From contig CBDCSI010000001.1 of NCBI GenBank assembly GCA_965221505.1, positions 806,001-870,000 of the forward strand: a stretch of 64,000 bases of DNA. The letters are read 5' to 3'. Both the position numbers and the translations under genes were made by a program. The notes under the pieces are model-generated. The model ran no database searches, was not told the origin of the DNA, and saw only the letters and a program-made list of their open reading frames with translations. The stretch comes from CAZPXZ01 sp965221505. Lineage in GTDB: Bacteria > Pseudomonadota > Alphaproteobacteria > Rhodobacterales > CAZPXZ01. Every line of letters starts with the position of its first letter. Position 1 is the stretch's first letter. Shown here in pieces: positions 9,601-24,100 of this stretch.

Positions 9601-12109
9601 CCCCAGAGTCTATGCGGCGGTAGTCACGCCGAATGCGGATTACACGGTCTCGATCGCGGCCGGAGCGGTGAGCGATGCGGCGGGCAACGGCAATCCGGGC
9701 GTGTCCGCATCTGGGCACTACGCGAGCGACACGGTCGCGCCCACCGTGACTTCGGTCGCTCGCCAAGTACCCTCCGCTTCGCCGACCAACGCGGACAGCG
9801 TGACGTGGAGAGTGACGTTCTCCGAAGGCGTGAGCGGGGTCGACGAGACCGACTTCAACGTGAGCGGTACGACGGCGAGCCTGTCGGTGGCGGCGAATTG
9901 GCTGTCGACAAGCGAGTTTGACGTGACGGCGTCGGGCGGTGACCTCGCGGGGTTGAACTCTACGGCGACCCTGGAGATCGTGGTCGAACAAGACATCGCA
10001 GATTTTGCCGGCAACGCAATGGCGGACATGGTGCCCACCGGGACTGTCCAGGACACGTACGTCGTCGACAACGCTGCGCCCACCGTGTCGTCGGTGGTTC
10101 GACACACGCCGTCGTCGTCGCCGACAGGCTCGGACAGTCTGACGTGGCGAGTTACCTTCTCCGAAGCCATGCGCGGAGTGGATGCGTCCGACTTCGCCCT
10201 GAGCGGCACGACGGCGCGTTTATCGGTTTCCGCTAACGGCGATTCGACCACTGAGTACGACGTGACGGCGTCGGGCGGCGACCTGGCCCGGTCGAACGGG
10301 GAGGTGACGCTGGCGTTCGCGGCCAGACAGGCCGTCGAGGATCTGGCAGGCAACCCACTGACGGACACGACGCCGGTCTTCGCCAACGAGCAGAGCTATG
10401 TCCTGGAGACCGAAGCGCCGTCGGTAGTGTCCATTGTTCGCCAGGCCCCGGCAACTGCGAGGACCGATGCGGACAGCGTGACGTGGCGGGTTACGTTCTC
10501 GGAAGACGTACGCGGAGTCGACGCGTCCGACTTCACAATTGCCGGGACGACGGCAACCCTGTCGGTCGTGGCGAATGGGCATTCGAACCGCGAGTATGAC
10601 GTTACAGCAGCTGGAGGCGACCTTGCAGACTTGAACGGGGAAGTGCGGCTCGTGTTCGCGGAGGGACAATTTCTGGAGGATCGGGCGGGCAACGCGATGA
10701 CGGACACGACGCCGACCGGAACCAATCGCGACACGTTCGTTATCGACAACGCTTCTCCGACCGTGACCTCGGTGGTACGACACGCTCCGTCCTCGTCGCC
10801 CACGAACGCGGACAGCGTGACCTGGCGGGTGACATTCTCCGAAGGCATGCGAGAAGTCGATCATGCGGACTTCGTCTTCCGTGGGACGACGGCGGACCTG
10901 TCGGTCGCGGCCAACGGCAACTCGACTCGCGAGTATGACGTGACGGCGTCGGGCGGCGATCTGGCCGAATTGAATGCGGCCGTGACGCTGGCCTTCGCGG
11001 TCGAACAGGACATGGAAGACGCGGTCGGTTTCGCGCTGACGACTACCACGCCGAGCGGCGCCAACGAAGACTCAGTCGTCCTCGACAACATCGCACCGAA
11101 GGTGACCTCGATAATGCGCCTGACGCCTCCGGCGTCCCCCACGAGCGCCGACAGCGTGACCTGGCGAGTGTCGTTTTCCGAAGACGTGCGCGAACTTGAT
11201 GCGAGCGACTTCAGCTTGAACGGAACGACTGCGGGCCTGGAGGCGGCGGCGAGGGACGGTTCGAGCCGAGAATACGACGTGACGGCCGCAGGCGGGGATC
11301 TCGCCTCGCTGAACGGGACGGTGGCGTTGACGATTGCGACCGCTCAGAATGTCGTGGACACGGCCGGCAACGCACTTGCGGTCACCACTCCGGTCGGCAC
11401 TGACGACAATACCTTTGTCCTGGACAACACGGCGCCCACGGTGGCCTCGATCGACCGCCTGGCACCGCCGTCGTCACCGACCGACGCAAACAGCGTGACC
11501 TGGCGGGTGACGTTTTCCGAAGCCGTGCACAAGGTCGATGCGAGCGACTTCGACTTGAACGGAACGACGGCAGCGCTGACCGTGACGGCGAGCGGGAGTT
11601 CGACCCGCGAGTACGATGCGACTGCTACGGGCGGCGACTTGGCCGGGCTGAACGGTACCGTGACGCTCTCCTTCGCGCAGGGACAGGACATCGAGGATCT
11701 GGCTGGCAACGCGCTGACGAGCGCGACGCCGAGCGGTAACGACGGCAGCAGTTACGTGGTGGACAACGTCGCGCCGACGGTAGCCTCGGTCGTTCGTCAG
11801 ACGCCGTCCGTGTCGCCTACCGCCGCGGACAGCGTGACGTGGCGAGTGACGTTCTCCGAGGACGTGGGTGACGTGGACGAATCAGATTTCAGTTTGAGCG
11901 GAACGACGGCGGCCCTGGCGGTCGACGCCAACGGGACTTCGATCCGTGAATACGACGTGACGGCCTCGGGCGGCGACCTGCCCGGGCTGAACGGCACCTT
12001 GACACTGTCCTTTTTGGACGCGCAAGACGTTGCGGACCTCGCCGGCAACGCGCTTTCGAGCGGGATCCCGAGCGGCTCCAGCGAGGTCACCTACGATTTG
12101 GACAACGTC
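3091..12109 (+). repeat. Ig-like array, N-terminal section (A and B modules)
   Basis: Runs of 4, 7, 6 and 7 A modules (339 bp) are separated by B modules (288 bp) starting at 4447, 7112 and 9449; the next B starts at 12110. B modules have the pattern LSGVP-x-T...F-x-x-F-S-E-P-V-x-G-F, TGGTVSNF, SPTD, YTATVTP, DAAGNGN, SG-x-Y. They resemble the bacterial Ig-like group found in large adhesins, Pfam Big_12-like from memory. Modules here are more divergent from one another than those after 30 kb. The frameshift at 6521-6523 falls inside an A module of this section. Confidence 0.85.
6521..6527 (+). other. Single-base insertion (frameshift) in giant gene 1
   Basis: The sequence reads TTCTCCGAAAGGGGTGGG. 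Sister modules and gene 2 read TTC TCC GAA GG in frame, so one A is extra. The module offset between gene 1 and gene 2 is 49,356 bp upstream (B modules 4447 and 53803) and 49,355 bp downstream (7112 and 56467), which independently shows a 1-bp gain in gene 1. Downstream, residues GVGDVGAADF continue the module exactly. Confidence 0.9.
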
Positions 12110-15100
12110 GCGCCAGGCGTAGTCCTGAGCGGAGTCTCGGCGGAGACGGACGGCGCGTTTACGGTCACGGTGACGTTCTCCGAACCGGTGAGCGGCTTCA
12201 CGGAGTCGGACCTGGCAGTCGTTGGAGGGGCTATCTCGAACTTCGCTCAGAGTCCGACCGACGGTCGGGTTTATTCGGCGACGGTTACGCCCAGTGCGAA
12301 CTATTCGGTTGCAGTTCCGGCAGGAGCGGCGACGGATGCGGCAGGAAACGGCAACGAGGGTGCGACCGCATCGGGCAGTTTCTCAGCCGATACCACCGCG
12401 CCGGCCTTGATTTCGATCACGCGTCAGGCTCCGTCCTCTACGCCGACCAATGCGGATCGCTTGACGTGGCGAGTGCGATTCGACGAAGCCGTGCGAGAGG
12501 TCGACGCGCAAGACTTCACCGCGAGCGGCACGACAGCGGGTCTGGAGGTGGAGACGAACTGGATCTCGACCAGCGAGGTCGACGTTTCGGCGTCCGGCGG
12601 CGACCTGGCGGGGTTGAACGGTACGGTGGGATTGACCCTGTCGAGCGCACAGGACATCGAGGATCTGGCCGGCAACGCATTGCGGGCCGAGGCGCCAGGC
12701 GGTCCCGGCGACGACGTCTACGTCGTGGACAACGCAGCCCCGACCGTGGCGTCGATCGCTCGCCATACTCCGACGACATCGCCCACCGGCGCCGACAGCG
12801 TGACCTGGCGAGTGACGTTTTCCGAGGACGTGAGGGAGGTCGACGCAACCGATTTCGCCGTAAGCGGCGCCACGGCGAAGCTAGCGGTTGCGGCGAACGG
12901 AAGCTCCGACCGCGAGTTCAACGTGACGGCGTCCGGCGACGACTGGGCCGGGCTGGACGGGACGGTGACGTTGGCCTTCGCGAGCGAACACGAGATTCGG
13001 GATATTGCCGGGAACCCGCTCTTGAACACGACGCCGAGCGGAGCCAACGACAACGCATGGGAAGTGGACAGGGTCCCGCCGGCCTTGGCTTCCATAGTCC
13101 GTCAATCGCCTTCCGGGTCGCCCACGAACGCAGACAGTCTGACGTGGCGGGTGACGTTCACGGAAGGCGTTTCCGGGGTCGACGCATCGGACTTTGTCGT
13201 GGACGGAACTACTGCAACGCTTGCCGTGGAGGCGAATGGGGGTTCTACGGTCGAGTTTGACGTGACCGGGTCGGGGGGCGACCTCGCCGGGCTCGACGGG
13301 ACGGTGGACCTGGCCGTCGCGGAAGGCCAGGACATTACGGATCTGGTCGGTAACGCGCTTGCGGAAACGACACAGGACGGACGTTCGCCGACGAGCGACA
13401 GCGCCTATGTCGTCGACAATATGCGACCCGCCATGACCTCGATCGATCGCCTGAATCCGCCGTCTTCTCCGACCGGTGCGGACAGCCTTACGTGGCGGAT
13501 CACGTTTTCGGAAGGGGTGAACCGCGTCGATGCGTCGGACTTCAGCTTGGTCGGAACGTCGGCAAGTCTAACGGTGGAGGCGAACGGGAATTCGACCAGC
13601 GAGTACGACGTGACCGCGTCTGGGGGCGATCTGGCCGGCCGGAACGGAGCGGTGATACTCAGTGCGACGCTCCAGCTGGACATCGAGGACTTCGCCGGAA
13701 ACCCGTTGGCGCTCACGAACCCGAGCGGCCACAACACCTACGAAATCGACAACCTCGGCCCGACGGTAACGTCGATTTCCAGACTTGCTCCCCCGACGTC
13801 GGCCACGAACGCTGACCGCGTTTCCTGGCGGGTGGAATTCTCCGAGCCGGTTCGATTTCTGGATCCGTACGACTTCACCCTGAGCGGGACGTCGGCGAGG
13901 TTGACGGTTTCAGCGAGCGGGACTTCAACCGCAGAGTATGCCGTTTCGGCGTCGGGCGGAGATCTGGCCGGACTGAACGGGTCCGTGACGTTGGAGTTTG
14001 CGGCCGGACAGGATATCGAAGACCTGTACGGCAACGCGTTGAAGGATACGACACCGAGCGGCACCGACGAAAGCACGTATCGAATTGACAATACGGCGCC
14101 GACGGTGGCGTCGATCGTGCGCTTGTCTCCGTCATTGTCGCCGACGGCAGAGGACAGCGTAGTGTGGCGAGTGACGTTCTCCGAAGCGGTCCGCGAAGTG
14201 GACGCAACCGACTTCGCCGTGATCGGAACGACGGCAGTTCTGCAGGTATCGGCGAACGGGACGTCGAACAGCGAGTACGACGTTGTGTTGTCCGGCGGCG
14301 ATCTGGCCGGGCTGGACGGGCCGGTCTCGCTGTCGTTTGCGAGCGGACAGGACATCAGGGATCTTGTCGGAAACGCGTTGACGAACACGTCGCCGAGCGG
14401 CGCCAACGAGAACAGTCTCGTTGTGGACAACACTGCCCCGAGCGTATCCCTGAGCGGAGTGCCGACGCGGACGACGGGCGCGTTCGTGGCGACGATAGCC
14501 TTCTCGGAACCGGTCGCCGGAGTCGCTGTCAACGATTTCGAGGTCGAGGGCGGGATTGTATCTCGTTTCGCCCGGAGTCCGACCGACGGCACCGTGTACA
14601 CGGTGTCGATCACTCCCACCTCTGACTACACGGTCGAAATCGCGGCCGGAGCCGGTACAGATCCGGCAGGAAACGGAAATGCGGCAATATCGTCGTCGGG
14701 CCAGTATGCGGACGATTCCACGGCACCGACCGTCGCTTCCGTCTTGCGCCTCGCTCCGTCTTCGACTCCGGCCAATGCGGATAGCGTGACGTGGCGAGTG
14801 ACGTTTTCCGAGGGCGTTAGGCAGGTCGACGCAGCCGACTTTGTCCTGAGCGGCACGACGGCCGGCCTCGGGGTTCAGGCGAACTGGAACTCGACCAGCG
14901 AATATGACGTGACTGCAGCGGGCGGCAATCTGGCCGATCTGACCGGGAGCGTGACGCTGGCGTTTGCGGATGGCCAGGACATCGAGGATCTGGCCGGAAA
15001 CCCGCTCGCGAACGCGACGCCGACCGGCGCGAACTTCAACTCCCTGGTCCTGGACAACACCGCGCCGCGGATAACCCTGCGCGGCGTGCCGTCGCAGACG

Positions 15101-18100
15101 ACTCGTGCGTTTACGGTGACGATGGCCACGTCGGAGGAGGTGGACGACTTCTCCGTAGGCGACGTAGCGGTAACCGGGGGGACCGTGTCGGAATTCGCCC
15201 GGAGCCCGAACGACCGCAACCTGTACACGGCGACGGTCACGCCGAGTACGGATTACACGATAGCGATTGCCGCGAACGCGATGTCCGATGCCGCCGGCAA
15301 CGGCAATGCGGAGGTGTCGGAGTCCGGGCAGTTCGTCAACGACGCAACGGCCCCGACCTTGGCGTCTATCGTAAGACATACGCCCGAGACTTCGGTGACC
15401 GACGCGAACCGTGTGACATGGCGGGTGTCGTTCTCGGAAGCTGTCCGAGGAGTCGACGCCACCGATTTCAGATTGAACGGAACGACGGCGAGCCTGTCGG
15501 TTGCGGCGAACGGAAACTCGGCCCGCGAGTACGACGTTTCGGCGTCAGGCGGTAATCTGGCCGGACTGGACGGCACCGTTGCGCTGGCATTCGCGACCGG
15601 ACAGGATATCGAGGACCTGGTCGGCAACGCACTGGCCGATACGACGCCGGTCGGCGCTGACGAGATTGCGTACGACGTGGACAACACGGCGCCGGCGGTG
15701 GCGTCGATCACTCGCTTGACGCCTCCGACATCGCCCACGGCCGCGGACAGAGTCACCTGGCGGGTGACGTTTTCGGAAGGCGTGCGCGCGGTCGGGGCGG
15801 CGGACTTCCGCGTAATTGGGACGAGCGCAAGCCTGTCGGCTCTGGCGAGAGGGAGTTCGAACCGCGAGTACGACGTGACGGCGTCTGGCGGCGACCTGGC
15901 CGTACTGGACGGGACGGTGGCGTTGACCTTTTCGGCCGCACAGGACATTGAGGATCGGGTCGGCCACAAGCTGGCGAACACGACGCCGGGCGGCGTCGAC
16001 GACGCTACCTATGTGTTAGACAACACCGTACCCACGTTGACCTCGATAGTCCGCCAGAATCCGTCCTCTTCATTGACCAACGCGGACAGTGTGACATGGC
16101 GAGTGACCTTCTCTGAAGAAATGACTGCGGTTGGCGCGAGCGACTTCCAGGTCTTGGGGACGACAGCGAGCCTGTCTGTTGCAGCGAACGGCAATTCGAC
16201 CCGGGAATACGACGTGACGGCGTCCGGTGGGGATCTTGCGACGTTGAACAGGACTGTGGCGTTGGCGGTCGGGACCCCTCCGGACATCACGGATCTCGCC
16301 GGCAACGCACTCGGCAACCCGACGCCGATCGGTACCGACGAAAGCGTTTACACGATGGAGAACACCGTCCCGACGGTGACTTCGATCGTTCGTCAGACGC
16401 CGTCCTCCTCGTTTACTGCCTCAGACAGGTTGACGTGGCGAGTGAAGTTCTCCGAAGGCGTGAGAGCGGTTGGCGCGAGCGACTTCCTTCTCACCGGGAC
16501 GACAGCGAGCCTGTCGGTTGCGTCCGACGGGAACTCGACCCAAGAGTATGACGTGACGGCGTCGGGCGGCGATCTGGCGGCGCTGAACGGGACGGTGACC
16601 TTAGAATTCGCGAGCGATCACGAGATAGAGGATCCAGCGGGAAACAAGCTGACCGACACGACGCCGAGCGAATCCCGCGAAAGCGAGTACGTCATGGACA
16701 ACGTCGCACCAGTCGTAACCCTGAGCGGGATATCGGCGCAGACGACGAGCCCGTTCACTGCGATAATGACCCTATCGGAGTCCGTAATCGGCTTCTCGGC
16801 ATCGGACATGGAGGTGTCGGGCGGGACACTGTCGAACTTTGCCCAGAGTCCGACCGATAACCGGGTGTACTCGGCGACGATCACGCCTGATGCGGACTAC
16901 ACGGTCGAGATCGTGGCGGGCGCGGTCACCGATGCGGCGGGCAACGGCAATGCGGCAGCGTCCGTATCCGGACAGTATGCCAGCGACACCACCGCGCCGG
17001 TGCTGATCTCCGTCACCCGCCAAAATCCGCCCGTTTCGCGTACGAACGCCGACCGCGTGACTTGGCGGGTGCGTTTTGACGAGTCCGTACGAGAGGTACA
17101 CGCAGCCGACTTCACGCTGAGCGGAACGACGGCGAGTCTGGAGGCGGCAGCGAACCGGAACGCGATCGGCGAGGTGGACGTCACAGCGTCGGGTGGCGAC
17201 CTGGCCGGGCTGAACGGCACGATCACGTTGAGCCTTTCGGCCGCACAGGACATAGAGGACCTGTCCGGCAACGGACTCGCGAATACGACGCCGAGCGGAA
17301 CCGACGACAACGACTACGTCATGGACAACGTCGCGCCGACCGTAACGTCGGTTACCCGCCAGACGCCGGGCGGCTCGCCTATCCGTGCCGACAGCGTTAC
17401 CTGGCGCGTCACGTTCTCGGAGGGCGTGAGAGAGGTCGACGCGACCGATTTCGCCGTGAGCGGAACCACGGCGAACCTGACTGTCCTGGCGAACGGAACG
17501 TCGACCGAGGAGTATGACGTCACGGCGTCGGGCGGCGATTTGGCCGCGTTGAGCGGAACGGTAACGCTGGCGTTCGCGACCGGGCAGGACATCAAGGACA
17601 CGGCCGGCAACGCGTTGGCGAACACGACGCCGACCGGAAGCGACGACAATGACTATATGGTGGATACGCTCGCGCCAAGGGTGGTCTCGATCGTCCGGCA
17701 GTCGCCGTCGGAATCGCCGACCAGGGCAGACCGCGTGACGTGGCGAGTGACGTTTTCTGAGACGGTTCTCGATGTGTCGTTGGGTGACTTCGGGCTAGAC
17801 GGACCATCGATATCAGGATCGCTGCATGGAGAAATCTACAAGAGGTCCGGCAACCGATACGACCTGGTGTTGTGGGGCAACTATGTGAAAAATGTGAACG
17901 GATTGGTAACCCTAACTTTCCGTCCTGGCCAGAATGTCAGGGATCTGGTCGGCAATCCGTTGAGCAACACGACGCCGACCGGCCAGAACGAGGGCTACCT
18001 GATGGACAACGTCAGTCCGACGGTTGCCTCGATTTCCCGCCTGTCTCCGTCCGTTTCGTCGACGGCCGCAGACCGTCTGACGTGGCGTGTGGCGTTTTCG

Positions 18101-21100
18101 GAAGCGGTCAGGGATGTGGACGCGACCGACTTCGCTCTGGGCGGAACGACAGCGAGTCTGGCGGTAGCCGCGAACGGAAGCTCGACGCAGGAATATGACG
18201 TAACTGCGTCGGGCGGCGATCTGGCCGTTTTGGACGGGACGGTAACGCTGGCGTTCGCGAGCAGGCAGGATATCAAGGACAGGGCCGGCAACCCGTTGAC
18301 GAACACTACCCCCAGCGGAACCAACGACGACATGTACGAGGCGGACAACACCGCTCCCACCGTATCCTCGATCACCCGCCAGAGTCCCACTTCGGGACGC
18401 ACGCGAGGGGGCAGCATGACGTGGCGAGTGACGTTTTCCGAGGCCGTACGCGGCGTGGATGCGAGCGACTTCTCGGTGACCGGTACGACCGAGAGCCTGG
18501 CGGTAGCGGCGAACGGCAGTTCGACTCGCGAATATGACGTGACGGTACCTGGCGGCGATCTTACCGGCTTGGACGCGACGGTAGCGCTCGCCTTCGCGAC
18601 CGGATATGAGATTGAGGATTTGGCCGGTAACCCGCTTACGAGCACGACGCCGAGCGGCGCCGGCGACAACACGTTCATCATCGACAACACTCCGCCGCGG
18701 GTGGTGTCGATTTCTCGCCAGGCTCCGTCCGCATCGCCAACCAACGCGGACGGCGTGACGTGGCGGGTGAAGTTTTCCGAGCGGATTGCCCATCTCGATC
18801 CGTGGTACTTTCGCGCGCGCGGCACCAAATCGCTCAACTACGCGGTTGGGTTGGGTTGGGCATCGGACGACAACGAGTATGACGTAAGGATTTGGGGACC
18901 CGCAATCGCCCGACTGAACGAGACCCTGACGTTGAGCATCATGGGCGAACTAAGGGATTTGGCTGGCAACGTGATGACGGACACGACTCCGATCGGCGAG
19001 AACGAGAGTTATCTGATAGACAACGTCGGGCCAACCGTTTCCCTTAGCGGAATACCGCCGCAGACGACGAACGCATTCGTGTTGACGATGACCTTCTCGG
19101 AGCCGGTAGCCGGTTTCTTCGTCGACGACATTGCGTTAAGCGGCGCGATAGCGACACATTTCACGGTTAGCCCGACCGACAGCCGGGTATACACGGCGTT
19201 GATCACGCCGAGTGCGGATTACACGGTCCAAATTGCGGAAGGAGCGGGTACCGACGCGGCCGGCAACGGCAATGCTGCGGCATCGGCGTCGGGCGGATTT
19301 TCCAGCAACACCTCCATGCCGACCGTGACTTCCGTCATCCGCCGGCCGCCGTCGGCCTCCCCGACCCATGAGGACAGCGTAGCCTGGCGGGTCACGTTCT
19401 CCGAAGGAGTGAGACGGGTCGATGCGACCGACTTTGCCGTTCGCGGTACGACCGCCGGTCTCGCGGTGGCGTCGAACTGGAATTCGATCAGCGAGTACGA
19501 CGTGACCGCATCGGGCGGCGATCTGGCCGATCTCGACGGGACGGTGACGCTCGAATTCGCGGACGGGCAGGACATCGAGGATCTGTCTGGAAACGGGCTG
19601 GCGAACACGACGCCGAGCGGCGCGAGGATCGATACCTTCGTCGTAGACAACACTGCGCCGAGGTCGACCCTGCGCGGAGTGCCGAGGCAAGCGACGCGGC
19701 CGTTCGAGGTATCCGTGGTCTTCTCGGAGGAAGTGAACGGCTTCTCGGCCAGTGGCCTTTCGGCAACCGGCGGGACAGTGTCGAATTTCGCCGAGAGTTC
19801 GAGCGACGGCAGGGCGTATACGGCGACGGTCACGCCGAGTGCGGACTACACGGTTACGGTTGCCGCAAGCGCGGCTTTCGACGCGGCCGGAAACGGGAAT
19901 ACGAACGTCTCGGCGTTCGGGAGATTTTACGGCGACGTCTCGGCGCCGTCCGTGGCCTCGATCGCCCGCCAGTCGCCGACCTCGTCGCCGACCGACGCGG
20001 ACAGCGTGACGTGGCGGGTGACGTTCTCCGAAGCGGTTCGCGACGTCGATGCGACGGACTTCGCGATCGGCGGAACGACGGCGATCCTGTCGGTATCGGC
20101 GAGAGGGAGTTCTGCCAGCGAGTACGACGTGACGGCCACGGGCGGCGATCTGGCCGATTTGACCGGATCGGTGGCGCTGGCGTTCGCGGCGGGACAGGAC
20201 GTCAAGGATCTGGCCGGCAACGCGCTGGCCGACACGACCCCGATCGGCGCGAACGACAACGCGATCGTCGTGGACAACAGTGCGCCGACCGTGACCACCA
20301 TCAGTCGCGGAACGCCTTCGGACTCGCCCACGAATGCGGACGCCGTGACCTGGCGGGTTACCTTCTCGGAGGACGTGCGTGGGGTCGACGCTGCGGACTT
20401 CGGCATTAGCGGGACGACGGCGACCCTGACGGCGGCGGCGAACGGCGGCTCGAGCCACGAGTATGACGTGACGGCGTCGGGCGGCGACCTCGCCGCTCTC
20501 CACGGGACGGTGACGCTGGCGCTCCTTTCCGGCCAGGACATCGAGGATCTGGCCGGCAACGCATTGACGAACCTGGCGCCGAGCGGAACCGCCGACGACA
20601 CCTACGTCATGGACCGCGTCGCGCCGACCGTGGCGTCGATTACGCGCCTGACGCCGCTCACGTCGCCGACGAACGCGGACAGCGTAGCGTGGCGGGTGAC
20701 GTTCTCGGAAGGCGTGAGCGGCGTCGACGCCTCGGATTTCGGCGTCAGCGGGTCGACGGCGAGCCTGTCGGTTGCGGCCAACGGTGGTTCGGGACGCGAA
20801 TACGACGTGACCGCTTCGGGCGGGGACCTGGCAGGCCTGAACGCAACGGCGGTTCTCGACTTTGCCGCGGGCTACGGCATCGAGGATCTGGCCGGCAACG
20901 CGTTGACCGGCACGGCGCGGAGCGGCGCCGACGAGAATACGTTCGTCGTCGACAACGCCGCCCCTGGCGTGGCTTCGATCGTGCGCCATACGCCTTCCTC
21001 GTCTCAGACGAACGCGAACAGCGTCACGTGGCGGGTGACGTTTACGGAAGGCGTGAGCGAGGTCGACGCGGCGGATTTCAGCCTGAGCGGAACGACGGCG

Positions 21101-24100
21101 GAGTTGTCGGTCGCCGCGAGCGGAAGTTCGACCCGGGCCTACGACGTGACCGCCTCGGGCGGCGACCTGGCAGGGTTGGACGCGACCGTATCGTTGGCAT
21201 TTTCGAGAGGGCAAAACGTCGAGGATCTGGCCGGCAACGCGCTGACCGACACGACGCCGGAGGGGGCCAGGGAGAACGCGTACGACGTCGACAACACTCC
21301 GCCGAGCGTAACCCTGAGCGGGGTGTCGGCGCAGACGACGGACGCGTTCGCGGTCACGATGACGTTTTCGGAAACGGTGAGCGGCTTTACGGCCTCGGAC
21401 GTGAGCGTGTCCGGCGGCACGTTGTCGAACTTTGCCCGGAGTCCGACCGACACCACGGTGTATACGGCGACGGTCACGCCCGAAGCGGACTATACGCTCG
21501 CGATCGTGGCGGGAGCGGCTGCCGATGCGGCCGGCAACGGTAACGCAGGGGCGTCGTCGTCCGGGAAGTATCTCAGTGACGCCGTCTCGCCGGTCCTGCT
21601 CTCCGTCACCCGCCAGAATCCCCGTGCCTTGCGTACCGACGCGGACAGCCTGACATGGCGGGTGCGGTTCGACGAAGCCGTGCGAGAGGTCCACGCAGCC
21701 GACTTCGCGGTGAGCGGCACGACCGCGAGTCTGGAGGTGGCGGCGAACTGGATTTCGACCAGCGAGATCGACGTCACGGCGTCGGGCGGAGACCTGGCCG
21801 AGTTTAGCGGGACGGTAACGCTGACCGTCGCAACCGCACACGACATCGAGGATCTGGCGGGTAACGCACTGGCGAACACGACGCCGACCGGCGCCAACGA
21901 CAACAGTTATGTCGTGGACAACGCCGCACCGACGGTGGCTTCGATCGTGCGCCAGACGCCGGCCGCGTCTCCCACCGGCGCGGACAGCGTGACCTGGCGC
22001 GTGACGTTCTCGGAAGGCGTGACCGGAGTCGATGCGGCCGATTTCGCGTTGAGCGGGACCACGGCGAGCCTGGCGGTCGCGGCGCAGGCGAATTCGGATC
22101 GCGAGTTCGACGTGACCGCGTCCGGCGGCGACTGGGCCGGGCTGAACGGGACGGTGACTCTGAGTCTGGCGAGCGGACAGGACATCCGGGATCTGGCCGG
22201 AAACGCGCTTGCGGACCTGACGCCGACCGGCGCCAACGACAATACCTGGGACGTGGACAAGATTTCGCCCACGATTCTCTCCGTCGTACGGAGCGATCCG
22301 CCCGAGTTGCACACCGCCAGGAACTCCGTGACCTGGCGGGTGACGTTCTCGGAAGCCATGTCGGAGCTGGATCAGTACGACTTTTCCGTGAGCGGCGCGA
22401 TCGAGGGATCTCGCTTCATGCAGATGGAGCGGGTTTCCGTCGGAATCTACGACGTCACGGCCACGGTTCCGGCCGGGTTGAACGGGGCGTTGATCCTGAC
22501 GCTGGACACTCATCGGCTCGTCGAGGACCGGGTCGGCAACAGGCTGATCGACACGACGCCGAGCGGAACGAACGAGAACACGTATCTGCTGGACACGTCG
22601 GCGCCGGAAGTGGCGTCGATCGTCCGGATGTCGCCGTCCCTTTCGATCACCAACGCAGACAGCGTGACGTGGCGGGTGACGTTTTCGGAAGACGTACGGG
22701 CAGTGGATTCGACCGACTTCGCCGTGAGCGGAACGACGGCGACCCTGACTGCCGCGCCGAACGGGGATTCGGCCCTCGAATACGACGTGACGGCGTCGGG
22801 GGGCGATCTGGCCGGACTGAACGGGACGGTGACGCTGGCCTTCGCGAGCGGGCAGGACATCCGGGATCTGGCCGCAAACGCGTTGACGAACACCGAGCCC
22901 GGCGGTCAACAACCGAGAAACGACAATTATTTCGTCATGGAAAACGTCGCCCCGACCGTGGCGTCCGTCGTTCGCCGAACGGCGCCCCTCGGGCACACCA
23001 ACGCCGACAGCGTGACATGGCGGGTGACGTTTTCGGAATCCGTTCGCGAGGTGGATTCGACCGACTTCACCGTGAGCGGCACGACGGCCGGACTTTCGGT
23101 TGCAGCGAACTCGAGTTCGACCCGGGAGTATGACGTGACGGCCTCGGGCGGCGATCTGGCCGGGCTTAACGGAACGGTGAAGCTGGGCTTCGCGGTCGAC
23201 CGGGACGTCCGGGACCTCGTCGGCAACGCGTTGACGGACGCGACGCCGAGCGGGGTCGACGAAAATTTCTACGAAGTTGACAACGTCAAGCCGACGGTTT
23301 CCTCGGTGGAACGCGAAATTTCGGCTGCGCCGTCGACCAACACGGACGAGGTTACGTGGCGGGTGACGTTCTCCGAACGCGTCCGCGGGATCGACGCGGC
23401 GGACTTCGCCATACGGGGGACGACGGCGAGACTCGCGGTGACGGGGGCCGGATCGGACGGCCGGGAATACGACGTGAGGGCTTCGGGCGGAGATCTTGTC
23501 GCACTGGAAGCGACGGTGAAGCTGTCGTTCTCGGACGGCCAGGACGTCCGGGATCTGGCCGGCAACGCCTTGGCCGACACGGCGCCGAGCGGGGCCGACG
23601 AAGACTCGTACGTCGTGGACAACGTTCCGCCGAGCGCAACCGTGAGCGGCGTGCCGGCGCAAGCGACGAGCGGATTTGCGGTGACGATCGCGTTCTCGGA
23701 AGCTGTACGCGGATTTACGGCTGACGACCTTTCGGTTTCGGGCGGGACAGTAACGCTCTTCACCGGCAATCCGGACGACGGAAGCGTATACACGGCGTTG
23801 ATCGTGCCGCACGGCGACTACACCGTCGAAGTCCCGGCGGGAGCGGCGACCGATGCGGCGGGCAACGGCAATACGGGCGCGATCGCTTCGGGGCGGTATA
23901 CGGCGGATGTCGTCGCTCCGACGGTGGCTGACGTTACTCGACTGGCTCCTTCCGCGTCGCCGACCCGTGCGGACAGTCTGAAGTGGCGGGTGTCGTTTTC
24001 GGAAGGCGTGAGTCGAGTAGACGCGACCGACTTCGCGTTGAGCGGCACGACCGCGAATCTGGCGGTGGAGGCGAACTGGAACTCGACCGCCGAGTACGGC